Source: Mallotus nudiflorus
Lineage: Eukaryota; Streptophyta; Magnoliopsida; Malpighiales; Euphorbiaceae
NCBI GenBank assembly: GCA_947683625.1
Contig: CANTUR010000835.1
Coordinates: 1 to 64,000, forward strand
Length of the DNA stretch: 64,000 bases
Direction: 5' to 3'
The translations under genes were made by a program, and so were the position numbers. The number at the start of each line of letters is the position of its first letter. Position 1 is the first letter of the stretch. Below the pieces are notes generated by a model. The model saw only the letters and a list, made by a program, of their open reading frames with translations, had not been told where the DNA came from and did not search any database. Positions 35,850 to 49,055 of the stretch are shown here, in pieces.

Positions 35850-36675
35850 AGGTTTTCAAATTTAAGTTCATTTGATTTTTGCCCATTATTTTTAGAAATA
35901 TATGTATCTAAAATTAGATTAGCTACCGAAGGCTGAATATATAATAATATAATTCTCTTCAAGGTATTATTAAATTAAAATTTTAATTCTTACTTCTTCC
36001 TTTTTTTTGGAAAAAAAAAATAATTGCTAATTTTCTTCAAATATTTTTTTGAGGAGAGTCTCAAACTATATTTACTTATTACTAAACTTGATTTAAGAAT
36101 ATAATAGAATAAATTAGTAAAATATTAAATTTTTCTATGAAATGCCAAATGTATATCTTGGCTGGTACATTGTTTTAGCTTTTGTGCTTATATATATATA
36201 TATATATATATATAGGTAATCGTAGTTAACTACTAATGGTGTTTTTGAGCAAAGTACGGTGAAAATAATAATCTTGTTTTATTGATGTCTTAAAGAGAAT
36301 TTTATTATGTCTTTAGGAATAGTTTAAATGGTAAAAAATATGAATATTCAGATGTAAAGAGTAGAGTTTGAACTTCTCATCCCATATTTTTTTCTCAATG
36401 TGGTGAGAAATTAATTATTTCAACTGGTTTAATTTTTTTTCATTAATACTTTAGAAAAAGTTATATTATTATACTGTTTAATTTCCGGCTAAATAATAAT
36501 AATAATATTAAAAGTTGAAATTTTCATAAAGTCATAAGTGATTCTTTCTAGTCGAATGGATATAAATCATTCAATTTATTCAAGAATCAATAATTATATA
36601 ATAATGATGCCCAGCTAAATCCAATATATTTGCAAGTTGCAAGTTGCAAGTTGCATTTTGTAAGCTAAACCAATC
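35850..36675 (+). repeat. Segmental duplication, partial copy C, upstream of intact OPT
   Basis: Matches 24680-25130 and 25880-26075 of copy B with a deletion between them. It carries the shorter (AT)n tract at 36190-36214 and the triple CAAGTTG word near 36630. It connects directly to the OPT promoter, which anchors the A/B/C block as OPT upstream DNA. Confidence 0.85.
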
Positions 36676-36857
36676 CTAATCCCTCCATGTGAAGTCGGTC
36701 CTTTGTAAATATAGTTGACTTGCAAGCTCTATATTGCCAAGCTAAGCCAATGCCATCCATTAACCCCTCAAAAACATGCAATTAAAACACATACATTTTC
36801 TTCTATAGCTACTAAAAATTCTCAACCCTTCCTACCCTCCACTCTACTCCTCCAACC
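36669..36857 (+). promoter_or_regulatory. Putative OPT promoter core and 5' UTR
   Basis: CCAAT words occur at about 36670 and 36737. A TATA-like TGTAAATATAG sits at 36704-36714, about 150 bp before the start codon, followed by a CT-rich leader (CCCTTCCTACCCTCCACTC) and the start context CCAACCATGGG. Only position and composition support this; the transcription start is unknown. Confidence 0.35.
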
Positions 36858-37400
36858 ATGGGAAGCCTAGAACTACAAACACCGCACTCCACCACCAATC
36901 TTTCTGACCCAGAAAAACCCATCTCTGCCGTCGACAACGACGACATTTCGCCCATCGAGGAGGTCCGCCTTACCGTTACAAACACCGACGACCCGACCCT
37001 TCCAGTATGGACCTTCAGGATGTGGTTCTTGGGCTTACTATCATGTGGACTGCTCTCTTTTCTAAACCAATTCTTTGGTTACAGAACAGAACCTCTTGTC
37101 ATCACCCAAATCACAGTCCAAGTAGCTGTACTTCCTATTGGCCATTTCCTGGCTGCTATATTGCCTAAAACCAAGTTCACAATCCCAGGATTTGGGTCAA
37201 GAACATTTTCTTTAAACCCGGGTCCATTTAACATTAAAGAACATGTACTTATATCCATCTTTGCTAATGCTGGAAGTGCATTTGGAAATGGATCTGCATA
37301 TGCTGTTGGTATTGTTACCATTATTAAAGCTTTTTATCAGAGAAAAATATCTTTCTTGGCTAGTTGGATTCTCATTGTCACTACCCAGGTAAGATTTTCA

Positions 37401-37432
<32 letters not shown>

Positions 37433-40400
37433 GAAGTTTTCTTGGTTTTTTTTTCCTCTTTAATCTTGGTTTCTAGTAGCAAAAAAGGTTCATACGTTAG
37501 TGCTTTCTTGGTCTCAAAAGGAAGACAAAATCTTGCGCCAAGTGCTTTCTTGGTCTCAAAAGGGAGAAAAAAATCTTGCCAAAATTATTAGATTCTTATG
37601 AAAAGTAAAGAAGAATTTTTTTTAATTTTTGGCAACTTGGTTTTTTGCAATGAAAATAAGATTAAAGAATAAACTTTGCACTTGTAATCAAGATTTTCAA
37701 TAAAATCATGCTTACAAATAGTTAAATACTAATTCTTTATGCTTTAAAATAAAATATTAAAATAAATATTGGATTTATCATTATCAACAAACTCAATTAT
37801 TATTATTTTTATATTTTTATTTTAAATAATATAAAGGTTGGTGGAATAATGGTAGGTGTTAGGATATGGCTGGGCTGGACTGCTGAGGAAGTATGTGGTG
37901 GAGCCTGCTCATATGTGGTGGCCTAACACTCTTGTTCAAGTCTCACTCTTCAGGTCTGCTGCTCTCCTTTTGTTTATTACATTCTATGCTAATTAAAGCA
38001 TCATTATTTTACTGCGCATATATGCAATTTATCATTAAACATAACAAAATAATATACCATTGGTGACATTAGAATCTTAATAATCACCCCTTGGATAATC
38101 TTATTTTTCTTATATTATTTATAATTTTTTTCACTTCTGATATGAATTTCGATACCATCCAAATGGAAAAAGGAAAACGGAACAATTAATTGTTAGATAT
38201 TAAAAATTAATATATTTTAAAATTTATTTTTATGAGCCGCTATTGTAAAGTGGGATTTTACATATCTAAATGTGGGCAAAAAAAATTAAATTTAAAACCT
38301 CTCCTCTGAACAATATAGACTAGATATGCCTCGAGGATTCTTATATTATTTATAAATTATAATATGATAATAATAATAATATGAATATCTTATTTATTGC
38401 ATGTGACACTTTTAAAAATTCTTGGGTGATCATATATTTAGGAATTAAATATTTCTCATCATTATCACTTCATGATGTGATGATGATGATATTATGAACT
38501 AAGTAGAAGTGGAATAAGGAAAATATAGACTAATAATAATGCACTTTTTTTTTTAGCTAGTATTATTATTATTATTTTTTTGTCTCTTCTTCCTAAATTT
38601 CCACTATTGATGAAGAATTTCTTTATTGGGTGGCTAATTTCAGTTCATTTATGACTTAATTCTTCCATATTTTGTGGACAAGCCAATGATACATGTCTTA
38701 ATCACTACCTTATCATATGTTTTTGATAAGTCTAGCCTTGGTATTATTTTTTTCATGTAATGTCTTGATTTCTGACACTTGCAAAAATTCCAATGGTTTC
38801 AAATTTGAGCTTGATAGACCTAAAGAAAATAAAATACAAAATTCATTCTATTTCTTCTGGAATTAGTAGTTGTCTGCATAAAGCTTCCAAAAGTCCACTA
38901 AGCTAATTATTTTTCAACAAATTAGGACACAAGCAATCAAATTCAATTCCTTTATTTCCTCTTTTCTCACCTAACAATGAAAAAGTTATACTTTGCCATG
39001 TCAAAATGACTTGAAAACACTGAAATCATAAAATAAAAAAAAAAAATTTCAAATGGAATCGGTATATCTTATAAACTATACAATAAAAAAGTTATTTATT
39101 TATACACAGTATAATAAAAGCAATATTTTCAGCTCATTTTTCTTTCCAACCCTATAAAAATACATAAAGAAGTTTCATATTTGATTCTTTAAGTAAAAGC
39201 GTGGCAATAAAGATTCCATTAAACTTTAGGTTAATGTAAGCTAAAAGTCCTACGTCAGGATAATAACTTCAAATAATTTTTTGCTTTTAGCCGGAGAAAA
39301 AGAAAATCCTAGAATTAAATTGACAGGTAAGATTAGATCCAATCTTTTACTAGAAAGGTGCAATAAAGAGAAGTCACAGTCCAAGGACTTGATTCACTGA
39401 AACTAGCAATAAAAATCCAGGCTGAAATAATGTGAATCAGTACATACTTTGGATAAAGTTATTAACTTTTGTCACTTAAACAGCTCAACCTGAACAATGC
39501 TGAAATTCACATTCACACTTGAAACAATTGAAAAGTTGTTTTTTTAAATTTTCTTTTTGTCAGTGCATGAAATGAGTGAGGTGGCGTTGTTGCTGAAGAC
39601 AAATTGGTGGTGGATGATAACATGTATTTAGCTGAGCTAACGTATAGTAGATGAAATGACAGGATTGATAATGAGAGGAAAAAGCAAAGTTGATGGTGTT
39701 TGTCAATTTTGGTTTATTAATTTCTTATGGGTATACAATCGTTTACGCTCTTTATATTATGTTCAGGACAGAAAAAATAGAGAAGAAAATATAAAAAAAA
39801 ATAAATATTATTTTGCTTTTTTTATTTTTTATTTTGATTTTTGGATAGAAGAAAAATAATATATAGAAAAACGAAAATAAATTTATTTTTTTATTGAAAT
39901 GCTAAAAACAACAAAAGAAAAGAAAATTAATATGTGATATATTTACTATTATATCCATATATTAGAATAATAATATTTGTCAAGAATTCTTTATTTTTTT
40001 TATGAACCTGGTAAAGACATTATTCTTATTGAATTAACCAATTCATATTATTAATTTAAAGAAAAATAAGACATTATAAATCAAAAGAGAAAGAAGTTGA
40101 AGAAATAGAGGATGATAGAGGAAAAAATGTTATCCATAATATTTTCAAATAAAAAATAAAAAAACTGCAGAAGCTATCTTCATGATGTGCGTAATGAAAA
40201 TTACGTGCATCATCTAAATGGGTGTAATAGAGGTTAATGTATTCTCTGTTATACCCTGTTGTAGAAGCCCTTACAAAAAGAAACAAGATTTCTTATTATA
40301 TCACATGGTAGGCCTCATGTTTCCTCAGGTTTACTGTACATAGCCATGATGATGATGACATGATTTCATTTGATTCTAAAAGTCAGATTAGTTAAAATTT

Positions 40401-42897
40401 TTGCCTGAAAATTTCAATTCTTAAGTAAGTTTTTAAGTTATGAGTCGTAAATATGGAGAAAACATATTGATATTAGAAGAGTTTTACTATTTTGTAGGTT
40501 CGCACAATTTAAATTTTAGAATATTTAAAGTTCTTGGACTACTGAATATTAAAAGTATTAAATGTAAAAAAAAATAAGGAAAGGTCATAAACTAAATATA
40601 GTGATATAAATTGTACAAAAATGAAAACATGAAAACGGAAAAATATGAATATAGATAATTGTCTACACAGATTGAAGTTTTGGTGCATCCTAGGAGTGAT
40701 TATCAGAGTAGAGATATTCTCATATGAAAACTAAGTTCATAAGTTCAATCTATGTATTCAGCATTTGATTCAGATGAAACATTTGAGCTAATGTCAACAT
40801 AAACTCTGGTATGATTTTGCAGGGCTTTACACGAAAAGGATGAAAAAGATGGGCGCATGACACGAGCAAAATTCTTCCTTATTGCACTAGTTTTCAGTTT
40901 TTCCTGGTATTTAGTTCCGGGCTACCTATTCACAACGCTTACAAGCGTTTCGTGGGTCTGCTGGGTGTTTTCAAAGTCAGTAACAGCACAGCAACTTGGC
41001 TCAGGCATGAGGGGTCTTGGCATTGGAGCTTTTACTCTTGACTGGACTGCTGTAGCGTCCTTCTTGTACAGCCCGCTCATTAGCCCTTTCTTTGCCATTG
41101 TCAATGTCTTTATTGGCTATGTGCTGATACTCTACGTAACAATTCCTATTGCTTACTGGGTCTTAAACATGTACAATGCACATAGATTTCCTATATTCTC
41201 GTCGCACTTGTTTACAGCTCAGGGCCAGAAGTATAATATATCAGCTATTGTTAACGACAACTTTGAGCTTGATCTGCCAAAGTATGAGCAGCAAGGAAGA
41301 ATTCATTTGAGCTTGTTTTTTACTTTTACTTATGGCTTTGGTTTCGCAACCATTGCATCTACGCTTACTCATGTAGCTTTCTTCTATGGAAGGTAATAAT
41401 ACATTCTAAGCACCTTATTTCTCATTACTACTCTAAGCAAGACATTTTTAATCACACTTGGATCCACAGGGAGATCCTAGTGCGATATCGCGCTTCTTAC
41501 AAGGGCAAGGAGGATGTCCATACCAGATTAATGAAAAGATACAAGGACATTCCTGCCTGGTGGTTTTACCTGTTGCTGGCTGTGACACTTGCTATTTCGC
41601 TTATTCTCTGCACAGTCTTGAATGATCAAGTGCAACTTCCATGGTGGGGACTCATCTTCGCCAGCGTTATGGCTTTCTTCTTCACCCTCCCAATCAGCAT
41701 CATAACTGCCACCACAAACCAGGTAGCTTACACTATCTTTTACTTGCATAAATTGATAAGATGTAAATTTTTCTTTCAAGTAGATATAGCTTTTCTTTTC
41801 TTGTTCTTCTGTTCGGACTTTTGTTTATCAGTAACAATCTGATATACCTTGTACAGACACCGGGGCTAAACATCATTACTGAGTATGTTATGGGTATCAT
41901 ATACCCAGGAAGACCAATAGCGAATGTATGCTTCAAGGTTTATGGTTACATGAGCATGGCTCAGGCTGTCTCCTTCCTCAATGATTTCAAGCTAGGACAC
42001 TACATGAAAATCCCTCCAAGATCAATGTTCTTGGTTCAGGTACATTTTAACAACATTATACAGAAGAATGCATAAAAATAATTGAAACACCCAAGGTGTT
42101 TCAGGATGAATTTCATCGAAATAGTTTCTTAGAAAAAATCTTCTATACAAAGTTTTTGAGCATTCCAGAACATTTGGAGCTGAAGGATTGAATTCATGAA
42201 ATCAATTAATAATATTTAATTTACACTACATATATCATGTTATGTTACTATTGCCGATACATTCTATTTCTTTGTTTGCTAGTTCATAGGAACAATGCTT
42301 GCTGGAACCATCAACCTTGCGGTCGCATGGTGGCTGCTGAACTCCATTACTAACATATGCCAGGATGATCTGCTTCCGCCTGACAGTCCCTGGACATGCC
42401 CAGGTGACAGAGTCTTCTTTGATGCATCTGTCATATGGGGTTTAGTGGGACCTAGACGGATCTTTGGAAGTCTTGGAAACTATCAAGCCATGAATTGGTT
42501 CTTCCTTGGAGGAGCTGTTGGACCAATAATTGTTTGGCTGCTGCACAAGTCATTCCCGAGGCAATCTTGGATTCCTTTAATCAACCTTCCAGTTCTTCTA
42601 GGATCAACTGCAATGATGCCCCCGGCAACAGCAGTGAACTATAATTCCTGGATCATAGTTGGAACAATATTTAACTTCTTTGTCTTCCGCTACCGGAAGC
42701 AGTGGTGGCAGAGGTACAACTACATTCTTTCAGCAGCATTAGATGCAGGGGTGGCTTTCATGGCAGTGCTATTGTACTTTTCAGTGGGCATTGAAAACAG
42801 AAGCTTAACTTGGTGGGGCACGGATGGTGAACACTGTGATTTAGCATCTTGTCCAACAGCCAAAGGGATAGATGTTGCTGGTTGTCCAGTGAACTAA
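36858..42897 (+). CDS. Oligopeptide transporter, OPT family (six exons)
   Basis: A proton-coupled oligopeptide transporter of the plant OPT clade (OPT1/OPT5-like), expected in plasma or other membranes, moving small peptides or metal-ligand substrates. Exons: 36858-37388, 37856-37953, 40823-41392, 41470-41722, 41857-42039 and 42283-42897. Every border is GT..AG and all joins keep frame, giving 749 residues, the normal family length. An acidic polar N-terminus (about 45 residues) precedes many hydrophobic segments (about 14-16 expected). Family marks are present: the NPG motif (SLNPGPFNIKEH, exon 1), VEPAHMWWPNTLVQVSLFRALHEK-like sequence across exons 2-3, and KIPPRSMF (exon 5). The C-terminus has WWG and paired Cys (CDLASCP). 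Intron 2 is long, about 2.9 kb. The start has a good context (ACCATGG). No damage is seen, unlike the copy at 35645. Confidence 0.95.
37498..37583 (+). repeat. 43-bp imperfect tandem repeat in OPT intron 1
   Basis: AGTGCTTTCTTGGTCTCAAA occurs at 37498 and 37541, each followed by AAGGGAGA/AAGGAAGA and an AAATCTTG word. It lies wholly in the intron, so it has no coding effect. Confidence 0.85.
37954..40822 (+). other. OPT intron 2, long AT-rich
   Basis: A 2.87 kb intron with donor GTCTGC and acceptor TTTTGCAG. I find no transposon domain or terminal repeats inside. Small open frames (39656-39859, 40074-40286 minus) are low-complexity AT-rich frames and are not called as genes. Confidence 0.75.
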
Positions 42898-43287
42898 TTG
42901 TATTGTAGGTTTGCATGTTCCTGTTTAACGTGTAGCACAGGATAGATTCAGAAGGTAATACAAAAGCAGAATCACTTTGGACTGCATAAATGGAAAAGTT
43001 AACAGAGGATTCAATGTGTAACTATTACTAGAATTGTAGCTTCATGTATAAGTTCACTGTTATGAATTTACTTTGTCAACAAGATGTACAATAAGTGTAT
43101 TATATATTAAATCGAGTCCCAAGGAAAATGACTCAAGATTGAAACTTTTTATTTACATCTTTTTATGCATCTAAAAGAGTGCATCCTTTACCACAGCTAG
43201 AAACAAGAGTCCTCTGGATAAAGACATCGTCTACTAACATAATTACTAGTGTATATTAATCATAATGTTTTTCATACCTTAATAAAT
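42898..43287. other. Tail-to-tail intergenic region
   Basis: 390 bp between the OPT stop and the stop of the converging minus-strand gene. AATAAG/AATAAA-like words (near 43090 on the plus strand; TTTATT complements near 43148) could serve as poly-A signals. Nothing else is recognised. Confidence 0.5.
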
Positions 43288-46190
43288 TCATGATACATTG
43301 CCCGAGAGCCAGTGATTATACTCATCCATCCGTATGATAAAGGAGCTGGAGCTTGGTGTGCCCCCACCACCATATACCTTCAGATTTAAAAAGCAAAGGA
43401 AACTTGCTTAATATTTCCGACAAAAATCTGGAACAGTTGAGATGAAAAGATATATAATTTCGATCAATTTTCATAGTGCAAACCTTTGCAACTTCCGAGG
43501 TATCAGTAGCACTATCTCTAGTCCTCAAGCACATCTTAAGTTTATTTCGTTGCATGTAAACAACAGCTCCTATGGGCCTAATAAAATCAATAAATACACA
43601 TCTAAGTGATATCAAACAGCATTACAACAAGTAATTAAGCCAACATGCTATGCAGGAAGGCAATGCAACTAGCAAGGCGCTATATAATTAAGGAATAAGC
43701 CTCAGGACCTTGCTCCAATAAACAACATTAACATCCTTGAACCACAGTTAATGAAAATTTGAACAGAAATATTTTTATGACTGAAAATGCTACAAAAAAA
43801 TGTTACACCAATCCAAAACACATCACCTTAGACCAGCTTCAGCACTTTTTATACTGAGTTGCCTGCCAATTTCGTCACTTAAGGTGTAATCTCCATCCGC
43901 TCTGACTCCCTATAATTGTGGAACAAAATTAGATAAGAAAATATAAATGTTACATCATGATGAAACTAAAGCTTTCACACACGCTTTAAATTGTGTCTTA
44001 TATGCTGTTTTTAGCATTAATATTCCATTTCTCTTTCCGGTTCACTCCACCACCACCATAGTGGAAATTTTGCTTACAAAGGTATAAGAAATATGGGGGA
44101 TCCTGATTCATTCCATAAGTGTGAATTTTTTGTTTCAATATATAATTTCAGAAAGAAAAGCTATATTACCAGGCACTCCCCATAAAGTCCTCTGCCCAAC
44201 CGAACTTTAAAAACTTTATTCAACAATTTGCTTGCGGCACACTGACGAGAGGAAATATAAGAATCTCCCTTGGCAATTAAACTTGTGGAACTTATCTCCA
44301 ATAACTACTACAAGGGCAAGTTAAAGAAATTTCAGCAGAGGTAAACATTTTGGAGATTATGAAGAAATATGACAAGAACAGAGGAATAGAGGGAGCATAT
44401 AAACATCTTCAAGATATATTCAAGCTTTCAAGCAATCACAATAAATCACTGTACTGTTTGTAACTCACATGTAAAAAATGTTTCATTCTTCTGCCCAGTC
44501 ATAATAAGATGACTGAACTAAGTATATCAACTTTACAAGCACATGACTGGAATACCTCGTAAACTATGTGATTATAACTAAAATGTTATTGACAAGGCAA
44601 TTCCCTAGTCATAATATAAAAATATAGTTACTAACAATATAACAAACCAATTCAGAGGATTTTTTGAAGATGAAATATCTGGCCTCCACAAAATTTCTCC
44701 TAACAAGATTTATTTGCCAGTGAAAGACCTCCATGTTAGTCTAAAATCTAGATAGTAAAGAACTAACATGAGAACAACAAAAATGTGAATCCTGACATAA
44801 AAAACCATCAACCATCACCAAAACTCCAGGTAAAATTTTAGAAGTTGCCTTTGGGAAATTAAGCAACTACTTGGAAGATTTCTAGAAGAAATGCATATAA
44901 AGAGCCTGTTTCAACTCTTGTATAATCACTCACTAAAGCCCTGTGCTAATTACTAGACAATGAAATGCAGGAGCACAGTTACACATTACAGCTAAATATT
45001 TCTATATATCACATCAAATTCCTGTAAGGGAAAAAGTTAAGTCTAGCAAACTACAACGAAATTGCGAAAACAATAAATTTAAAGTAACATTTGAGCACCA
45101 CATGTGAATTTAAACAGAAGAAAATTCATAAACATTGGATCAATACAAATCTAGTGCATCACACCTCTTCAAAAATAAAAGGGTTGGTAATGCAATTAAG
45201 CTTTGAGCGCCATTCACTTAGTCCAATATTAAAAGCTCTACTATTTGGCAAACTCCATCGGCGAAGATCAACATCTTCTATGTACTTAAGAACCATTTCA
45301 ACGCGGTCTTGGTCTTCTGGGTTCAACAATCCAGCCTCTCCCCCCTTATTTTGATCAAGAAAGACAAACACTCACATTCTAACATTCACATCTTCTCTAC
45401 TTAAAATGCTGGTAAGCTAATAAGGCAAACATAATAATTTCAACAACACTTACATTAGGAGACTTGATATCTACAAGCTTGTTAGAGAAATAGTCATATA
45501 CAGCAATAGAACTACTCTTCTCAGTATCAACATGAAATGTGACATTCTCTTGACACTTATCAGTAGATGAAATCCTCGAAAGTGCTGATTTTCTATGATC
45601 AAACCCCATTACCCTATAATTGAAAAAAAAAATGAAAAACCCACTAAAGTTAAAATGTTGATAGCGTTCACAGAGCAAAACATCCACAAAAAAAAAAAAA
45701 AAAAGAACACAAAACTGATTGTAAAGCTAAACTTACTTGCACATTCTCTGCTTTGAAAGCAAACCAGCAAACCCAGGTGGACCAATAAAATCAAAAAGAT
45801 AACATCTTTCAAGTCCTTGAAAGCACAAATCTTGAATCCTGCACAAACCCATTATCAAATACAGTGTTAGAATCCATTTGGGTATATAAAAAAAATAAAG
45901 AATGTGTAAAAGGTGTTTGTTGGGTACCTGAAGGGATGAATGGAAGAGAAGGGCAAGATAAGGCAAGGGAGATTGAGATGAGAGTGGAAAGCTTTAGCAA
46001 ATAGAGCAGAGAAAACTCCAGAGAAAGAAGGGTAATTGTATAGCACTAAAGTTTGAAACTTTTCTTCTTCTCTTGCTCTTGCAATTGCTTCTAAAGCTGC
46101 ATCTGATCGAAATCCATTGGCTTTAAGATTTGGAGTTACTGTTAAAGTGACAAATAAGCTTCTCAATTTCCTTGGAAGCGACAGAGCCAT
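43288..46190 (-). CDS. Conserved plant DHH/DHHA1-like protein (eight exons)
   Basis: Exons on the minus strand: 46190-45928, 45838-45737, 45613-45454, 45344-45165, 44304-44170, 43909-43827, 43577-43484 and 43377-43288. All joins keep frame and total 368 residues. A basic, Ser/Thr-bearing N-terminus could be an organelle signal. Then come LVLYNYPSFSGVFSALFAKA, DFIGPPGFAGLL, MGFDHRKSALSR, EDQDRVEMVLKYIEDVDLRR, GVRADGDYTLSDEIGRQLS and a C-terminal YGGGGTPSSSSFIIRMDEY. The FDHR element and Gly-rich end resemble the DHH phosphoesterase and DHHA1 modules, but the usual first Asp pair is absent (PSFSG), so catalysis is doubtful. I know this as a conserved single-domain plant protein without a settled function. 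The acceptor of exon 4 (AAAATAAG) has a poor pyrimidine tract and is the least certain join. Confidence 0.85.
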
Positions 46191-46706
46191 TAAAATTCAA
46201 AACAAAGTCGCTGCTGTTTCAGAGAGATATCGAGGAAATTCTGGTGTAGTGCTCTGCTCCTTTCAATTTATTTGGAACTCTTTAAATGGCGGCGCGGATT
46301 CCGCCGTTTGCTGAAACGTCTTGTTCTTTTAAAAGATACGACATGTCGTTTAGTTTCATGACAGCAGGCCTATTTTCCTAAACTGTTTCTGATTGATATG
46401 GTTAAACCGGTACAGAATCGCATGAACTAATTTAGCGCAACTACTTATACCATACCACAACAGTTCCAGCCAGCTAATCTGAGCTGTTATTGGTAGCAGT
46501 AGGCTGTTTTTACTCGTCGTGCGTTACAAATTTCCAAATGCATGTAACGTTTGGAGAGCAAATATATTCTACCATTAAGATAACAAGGAAAAGAAAAAAT
46601 ACACAACCAAATTGACTTTGTTTCCAAGTCTTCGTGAGAGAAACCACGCAAATCCAATTAACATCTTTTAGCTAGTTCAGCAGGAGTCATTTGTAGAAAC
46701 ATTGAA
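46191..46706. promoter_or_regulatory. Divergent intergenic region (DHHA1-like gene / receptor kinase)
   Basis: 516 bp separate the two divergent start codons. Part of it (46230-46420) is kept in the second unit at 57470-57660, including TGCTCCTTTCAATTTA, CGTTTGTTGAAACGTC-like and TCATTTAGTTTCATGA words. It probably holds the promoters of both genes. No clear TATA box can be assigned. Confidence 0.45.
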
Positions 46707-49055
46707 ATGAAGGCTGAAAACACAAATCCTTTACTTATTGCTGCTACCATTTTTCTTGGTTTTTTCTTCTTCAATTGTAGCAAAGTATCCTTTTATGCAC
46801 AAGAGCAACCCTATTATGCGCCTCCATATCATTTTGAAATGGATTGCCCCCCGGATCAAGCTGACAATTTCAGATCATCAAATCTTTCCAATGAAAATAT
46901 TAATCTTTCAACTGTGTTAAGGGTATATGCCCTTGATCCTGACTTTCGTGAGAGACCAAAGATTTCTGCTTGCATAATTAAAACGCAATTCACTTATCCA
47001 TTTTATGTCTCTGTTGGCCCCAAGTTCGTTCGACTTCATTTCATAGCAATCACCTATTCAGGGGTCAATATATCAAAGGCATTGTTCTCTGTCAAAGTTG
47101 GTCAGTTACACTTCTGACTACTGCTGAATCCTCCTATTCTAGACTCACGGATGACACTGATTATTTTGTAAGAGAATTCTGCATCAATCCAGAAGGCCAG
47201 ACACTCAATGTGACTTTCACACCAACATCGAATATTTCAGGTGCTTATGCATTTTTCAACAGGATTGAGATCGTCTCCATGCCTTCAAAGCTTTATATCC
47301 AAGAAGCTGTTCCACTGCCACTTGTTGGACGTTCTTCTAGTTATGCTATGGAGAACTCTACAGCCCTTGAGATGATGATACATAGGCTGAACATAGGAGG
47401 CGGTTTGATTCCTCCACCAGATGATTCTGGCATGTTTCTTCTCCGGATCACCGTTGGATCAGAAGTTGAAATCAATTCAAGCTCACTGAGGCCGTATGCT
47501 GCTCCAATTAAAGTTTATAACTCAGCCAGAACAATAATATATAAGTCTGCAAGCAATGATAGTGCTCTATGGTCACTCCCTGTTGATCCTGGCTTCTACT
47601 ACCTTGTTAGACTCCATTTCTGTGAGATTTCAAGTGCAGTTCAGCGAGATGGTCAAAGAGTTTTTCATGTTTATATCAATAATCAAACTGCTGAAGATCA
47701 TGCAGATATATTTCATTGGAGCCATGGAGCTGGAATTCCCACATACAGAGACTACATTGTCAATCTTTCTACATGTGGTGAAGAAGGAAATTATCTATCA
47801 ATTTCCATGGAAAGTGACAAAGGATCATCAGAATATCCAATTCTCAATGCTCTGGAAATTTTCAAGTTGTCTGACCTTTCACCCAATCTTGCAGGACACC
47901 ATCCATTTGGTCTAAGCATTTATCCTAATATGATTTTTTCGGATTCTGAAGATGACGATGGAAATTGTATGATAATTTCAACAGCAGCCTATGTTCTTCT
48001 TTTACTTTTGGTGTCAAGTTCCATGTTCTGGTATCCTGTATCCTGTACTAACTAGAAACCCGAAGCCATGGAGAAAAACTCTGAATAAAGAGCAATCATC
48101 TGATCGTCGTCGCATCTTCTCATATGCTGATATAAAGTCAGCAACCAACAAGACACTCTACTTATCGGCACCGGGGGTTCTGGGATGGTTTACAAGGGTT
48201 CCATTGACAGTGGCAGCACTAACGTTGCTATAAAGCGTGCCAGCTCAAGTTCACACCAAGGTCTAAATGAGTTCCAAACCGAAATCTCCATGCTTTCAGA
48301 GCGCAGGCACTGCCATCTGGTATCTTTGATTGGCTACTCCATGAAAGACCAGGAAATTATACTTGTATACGATTACATGGCTCAAGGTACATTAGGCAAC
48401 CACCTTTACAAGACCCAGAAACCTCCGCTGCCTTGGAAGAAAAGGATTGTAATTTGTATTGGAGCAGCAAGAGGTCTGCACTACCTGCACACAGGATCAA
48501 AGAATTCTATCATTCACCGCGATGTCAAGAGCAGCAGCATACTTTTAGATGAAGAACTGGTGGCAAAGGTATCAGATTTTGGCTTATCAAAAGTAGGTCC
48601 AAGTGCAATAGGACAGTCCAACACACATGTTTCAACCATGGTGAAGGGTACTTTTGGTTACCTGGATCCTGAATATTATCGACGGCAAAAGCTGACAGAA
48701 AAGTCAGATGTGTACTCATTTGGAGTGGTGATGTTTGAGATTTCATGTGCCAGGCCTGCTATGGTGCCAATGGAGGAATTAGACGAGGAAGAGTACGATC
48801 AGAAAGTGAATTTAGCAGAGTGGGGGTTGGATTGCTACCAAATGGGCACTTTAGATCAGATAATTGATCCATATTTGAGTGGAAAAATTGATCCTGAATG
48901 CTTCAGGACTTTCACTGATATAGCGCTCAGTTGATAGGGGAAGTGAAAAGCCGAATATGGGTGATGTGTTATGCAACTTAGAACTTGCAATGCTGCAGCA
49001 GAATGCTGCCGATTTGAAAGAGGACAGAGCTCAAAAAGAGGCTAATGGAAGGATG

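Noticed and set aside
37079..37321. Minus-strand frame of 80 codons opposite OPT exon 1
   Set aside because: Shadow of the OPT coding sequence; a similar one lies opposite the OPT fragment at 35662.
47556..47915. Second open frame within the receptor kinase ectodomain
   Set aside because: Alternative-frame shadow; the malectin-like protein is in the frame of 47210-48055.
48185..48934. A functional soluble kinase gene
   Set aside because: The motifs are complete, but it is the middle of a frameshifted receptor kinase and lacks its C-terminal part in frame; kept as a pseudogene pending expression data.
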